A stretch of 5,664 nt of DNA, taken from the NCBI GenBank assembly GCA_017444325.1, contig JAFSWV010000062.1, forward strand, positions 1-5,664, given 5' to 3'. The stretch is from a bacterium (GTDB lineage Bacteria > Auribacterota > UBA3054). The notes under the pieces are model-generated. The model was not told where the DNA came from and did no database searches. It saw only the letters and a program-made list of their open reading frames with translations. Of this stretch, positions 3,529 to 5,664 are shown piece by piece (positions within the stretch are counted from its first letter, which is position 1; every line of letters starts with the position of its first letter). Made by a program: the position numbers and the translations under genes.

Positions 3529-5664
3529 ATGAAACGTACGAAAAAAGGCAATATAGAGGAAGTTTTCTGCGGAAGATACGACAACGAACTGCCGCTGCCG
3601 CCCCTCACTGCGGTCCAGCGCGAGTCCTACGCCAAATTCCTGCAGCATGACATAATGCCCGAAGAACGCGAGATGGAAGGCCTGCAGCTCCTTTTCACTA
3701 AGGCTTTCCCGATCGTCAGCAACAACAAGAAGCTGGAGATGCACTTTGTGCACTATTCTTTCGGCGCCCCCAAATATACCATTGACGAATGCAAACGCCG
3801 CGGCAAAACGTATGAAGCGCCGATCAAGGCTATGCTTCGTGTCAAAGGGAAACTTGGTTCCGAAGAGGTCGTCAAGGAGCAGAATGTCAACCTTGGCATG
3901 ATCCCGATGATGACCGAAAACGGCACCTTCATCATAAACGGAGTGGAACGCGTTATAGTCAGCCAGTTGCAGCGCTCTCCGGGCATCTACTACCTGGAAA
4001 ACATCCACCCGACCGGCGTGCCTCTTTTCGGCTTCACGCTGATCCCGAGCCGCGGCACCTGGCTGGAGGCCACTTTTGACCTCAAGAACAACATTTACAT
4101 CAGCGTTGACCGCCGCCACACCAGACGCAGAGTGAGGGCGACGACGCTTCTGAGAGCTTTGGGTTTCGAAAGAGACGAGGATCTCTTAGACCTTTTCTAC
4201 AAGGTCGGCGACCGCAAGATCTCCGAGACCAACAACAAGAACCTTGAGGGCCTTTTCCTCGGCCAGAAACTGACCGTCGGCAACGTCACCCTCGAAAAAG
4301 CCACGGAACTCACCGACGAGATCCTCGAGGAACTCTTGAAGGCCGGCATCTCCAGTGTCAAAGTTTACGACGCTCCTGCCGGTTCCCCGGTGCTCCGCAT
4401 GATCGAAGACGAGAACGAAGAGTACAGGCAGAGATTTTCCGCCAAGAACGACGTTCCCGGCAACCGCCGCAAAGAAGCTCTGCGCGAGATCTACCATCGC
4501 TTCCAGCCCGGCGAACCCTTCAGCCAGGAACAGGCCGAGAGAGCGCTGAAGCGCTTGTTCTTCGAGCCCGCCTCCTACGATCTCTCCGACGTCGGCCGTT
4601 ACAAACTGAACGGCAAGCTCGGTCTTCCTATGAGCCCGGAAGAGGAGAAGCGCACGACTTTGAATGAAAACGATATCGTCGAAGCGCTGGCTTATCTCTT
4701 GGATCTGGCGGCCGGCAAAGAAAAATCCTCTAAACACGGCGAGCCCGTCAAGATGGACGACATCGACCACCTTGGCAACCGCCGCATCCGTCCGGTCGGC
4801 GAACTGGTGGCCAACCAGTGCCGCATCGCCCTGGCCAGGATGGACCGCTATATCAAAGACCGCATGACGAACCAGACGGCCAGTCAGCAGCAGGAGATCC
4901 CGCAGCCTGAGAAACTCATCAACCCGAGGATCCTCTCCAATCTTATGCGCGATTTCTTCGGCCGCTCCCAGCTCTCCCAGTTCATGGACCAGCTGAACCC
5001 CTTGGCCGAACTGACCCACAAGCGCCGTTTGTCCGCACTGGGCCCCGGCGGCTTGAACAGAGACCGCGCCGGCTTCAAAGTCCGCGACGTGCACAACAGC
5101 CACTACGGCCGCATCTGTCCTATTGAAACTCCTGAAGGCGCCAACATCGGTCTTATCGCTTCCATGAGCACGTACATGAAGACCAACAAGTACGGCTTCA
5201 TGGAAACGCCTTACCTTAAAGTTGAAAATTGCAAAGTAACGGACAAGGTCGTTTACCTGCCCGCTCACGAAGAAGAAAAATACACTATCGCCCAGGCCAA
5301 CGCCCTCAGGGACAAGAACGGCAAGTTCGTCCTGAAAGAAGGCATCAAAGCCAGAAGGAACGGCGACTTCAAAGAAGTGAAAGCTACGGAAGTCGAGTAC
5401 ATCGACGTTTCTCCGAAACAGATCGTCTCCATCGCCGCTGGCCTCATTCCCTTCCTGGAACACGACGACGCCAACCGAGCCCTGATGGGTTCCAACATGC
5501 AGCGTCAGGCCGTGCCCTTGTTGACCACGGAAGCCCCGATGGTCAGGACTGGTCTGGAAGAAAGAGTCGCAAAAGAATCCGGCGACGTTCTGACCGCTAA
5601 GATCGACGGCGAGGTCAAAGAAAGCGACGCGACGCACATCGTCATTAAAGGCAAAGGCGACGAG
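3529..5664 (+). CDS. rpoB: DNA-directed RNA polymerase beta subunit, 5' part (712 codons)
   Basis: The frame is open from ATG 3529 to the window edge, giving 712 residues, roughly half of a beta subunit (1342 in E. coli). RpoB forms one pincer of RNA polymerase and much of the active-site wall. The N-terminus carries LPPLTAVQRESYAKFL, then the protrusion with FIINGVERVIVSQLQRSPG (residues 134-152), the lobe, DDIDHLGNRRIRPVGEL (410-426), and the fork/rifampicin region SQLSQFMDQLNPLAELTHKR (480-499). RDVHNSHYGRICPIETPEG (519-537) and IPFLEHDDANRALMGSNMQR (E. coli-like) follow. E. coli rifampicin-contact residues Q513, D516, H526, R529, S531 and I572 are all conserved here (Q484, D487, H497, R500, S502, I543); E. 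coli N518 is Leu489. The lobe is compact, with about 29 fewer residues than E. coli before the fork. No Shine-Dalgarno precedes the ATG: the sequence there is TTTCCCCACTAC. The 3' end lies outside the window. Confidence 0.98.
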   Translation, partial: MKRTKKGNIEEVFCGRYDNELPLPPLTAVQRESYAKFLQHDIMPEEREMEGLQLLFTKAFPIVSNNKKLEMHFVHYSFGAPKYTIDECKRRGKTYEAPIKAMLRVKGKLGSEEVVKEQNVNLGMIPMMTENGTFIINGVERVIVSQLQRSPGIYYLENIHPTGVPLFGFTLIPSRGTWLEATFDLKNNIYISVDRRHTRRRVRATTLLRALGFERDEDLLDLFYKVGDRKISETNNKNLEGLFLGQKLTVGNVTLEKATELTDEILEELLKAGISSVKVYDAPAGSPVLRMIEDENEEYRQRFSAKNDVPGNRRKEALREIYHRFQPGEPFSQEQAERALKRLFFEPASYDLSDVGRYKLNGKLGLPMSPEEEKRTTLNENDIVEALAYLLDLAAGKEKSSKHGEPVKMDDIDHLGNRRIRPVGELVANQCRIALARMDRYIKDRMTNQTASQQQEIPQPEKLINPRILSNLMRDFFGRSQLSQFMDQLNPLAELTHKRRLSALGPGGLNRDRAGFKVRDVHNSHYGRICPIETPEGANIGLIASMSTYMKTNKYGFMETPYLKVENCKVTDKVVYLPAHEEEKYTIAQANALRDKNGKFVLKEGIKARRNGDFKEVKATEVEYIDVSPKQIVSIAAGLIPFLEHDDANRALMGSNMQRQAVPLLTTEAPMVRTGLEERVAKESGDVLTAKIDGEVKESDATHIVIKGKGDE

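Noticed and set aside
4186..5637. Long open frame (483 codons) on the minus strand opposite rpoB
   Set aside because: It lies wholly antisense to a perfectly conserved rpoB frame. Its Phe/Val/His/Gly/Asp-rich composition is what reversed GAA, AAG, GAC and GCC codons give, and it has no family motif.

Overview
This window is a bacterial core transcription-translation operon, all on the + strand, in the order rpmG (L33), tRNA-Trp(CCA), secE, nusG, rplK (L11), rplA (L1), rplJ (L10), rplL (L7/L12) and the first 712 codons of rpoB. Every protein gene is intact except rpoB, which is cut by the window edge. There are no mobile elements, CRISPR arrays or accessory genes, and I see no undescribed multi-gene system. 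The more interesting signals are RNA-level, in the short gaps between genes.

Organism: a bacterium of moderate GC. The RpoB core reads QLNPLAELTHKRRLSALG, and L33 is of the short Cys-containing type. Three of the eight proteins start without a recognisable Shine-Dalgarno. From memory this mix resembles the PVC/Elusimicrobia part of the tree more than Proteobacteria or Firmicutes. This is a low-confidence guess made without a tree. UGA is a stop here (nusG ends in TGA) and tRNA-Trp has the normal CCA anticodon, so the genetic code is standard.

Layout: 1-47 is the untranslated region before rpmG; the upstream gene (often tuf) is outside the window. From 48 to 530, rpmG, tRNA-Trp and secE are separated by only 19 and 24 nt, so the tRNA is probably cut out of an mRNA. 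From 531 to 2910, nusG, rplK, rplA and rplJ follow with gaps of 6, 46, 67 and 23 nt. Small hairpins sit in the rplK and rplA leaders. The 23-nt rplA-rplJ gap leaves no room for the usual L10 leader. From 2911 to 3028 an AT-rich (about 35% GC) 118-nt leader precedes rplL. From 3416 to 3528 the rplL-rpoB gap holds two tandem GC-rich hairpins, the second followed by a T-rich run. This resembles the partial terminator (attenuator) known at the same place in E. coli. rpoB then starts without a Shine-Dalgarno.

How the genes work together: SecE is part of the protein-export channel. NusG binds RNA polymerase and couples it to ribosomes or Rho. L11, L1, L10 and L12 form the L1 stalk and the GTPase-associated stalk of the 50S subunit, and RpoB is the polymerase beta subunit. 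The L12 leader and the pre-rpoB hairpins lie where the cell needs to step expression up (L12, several copies per ribosome) and down (RNA polymerase).
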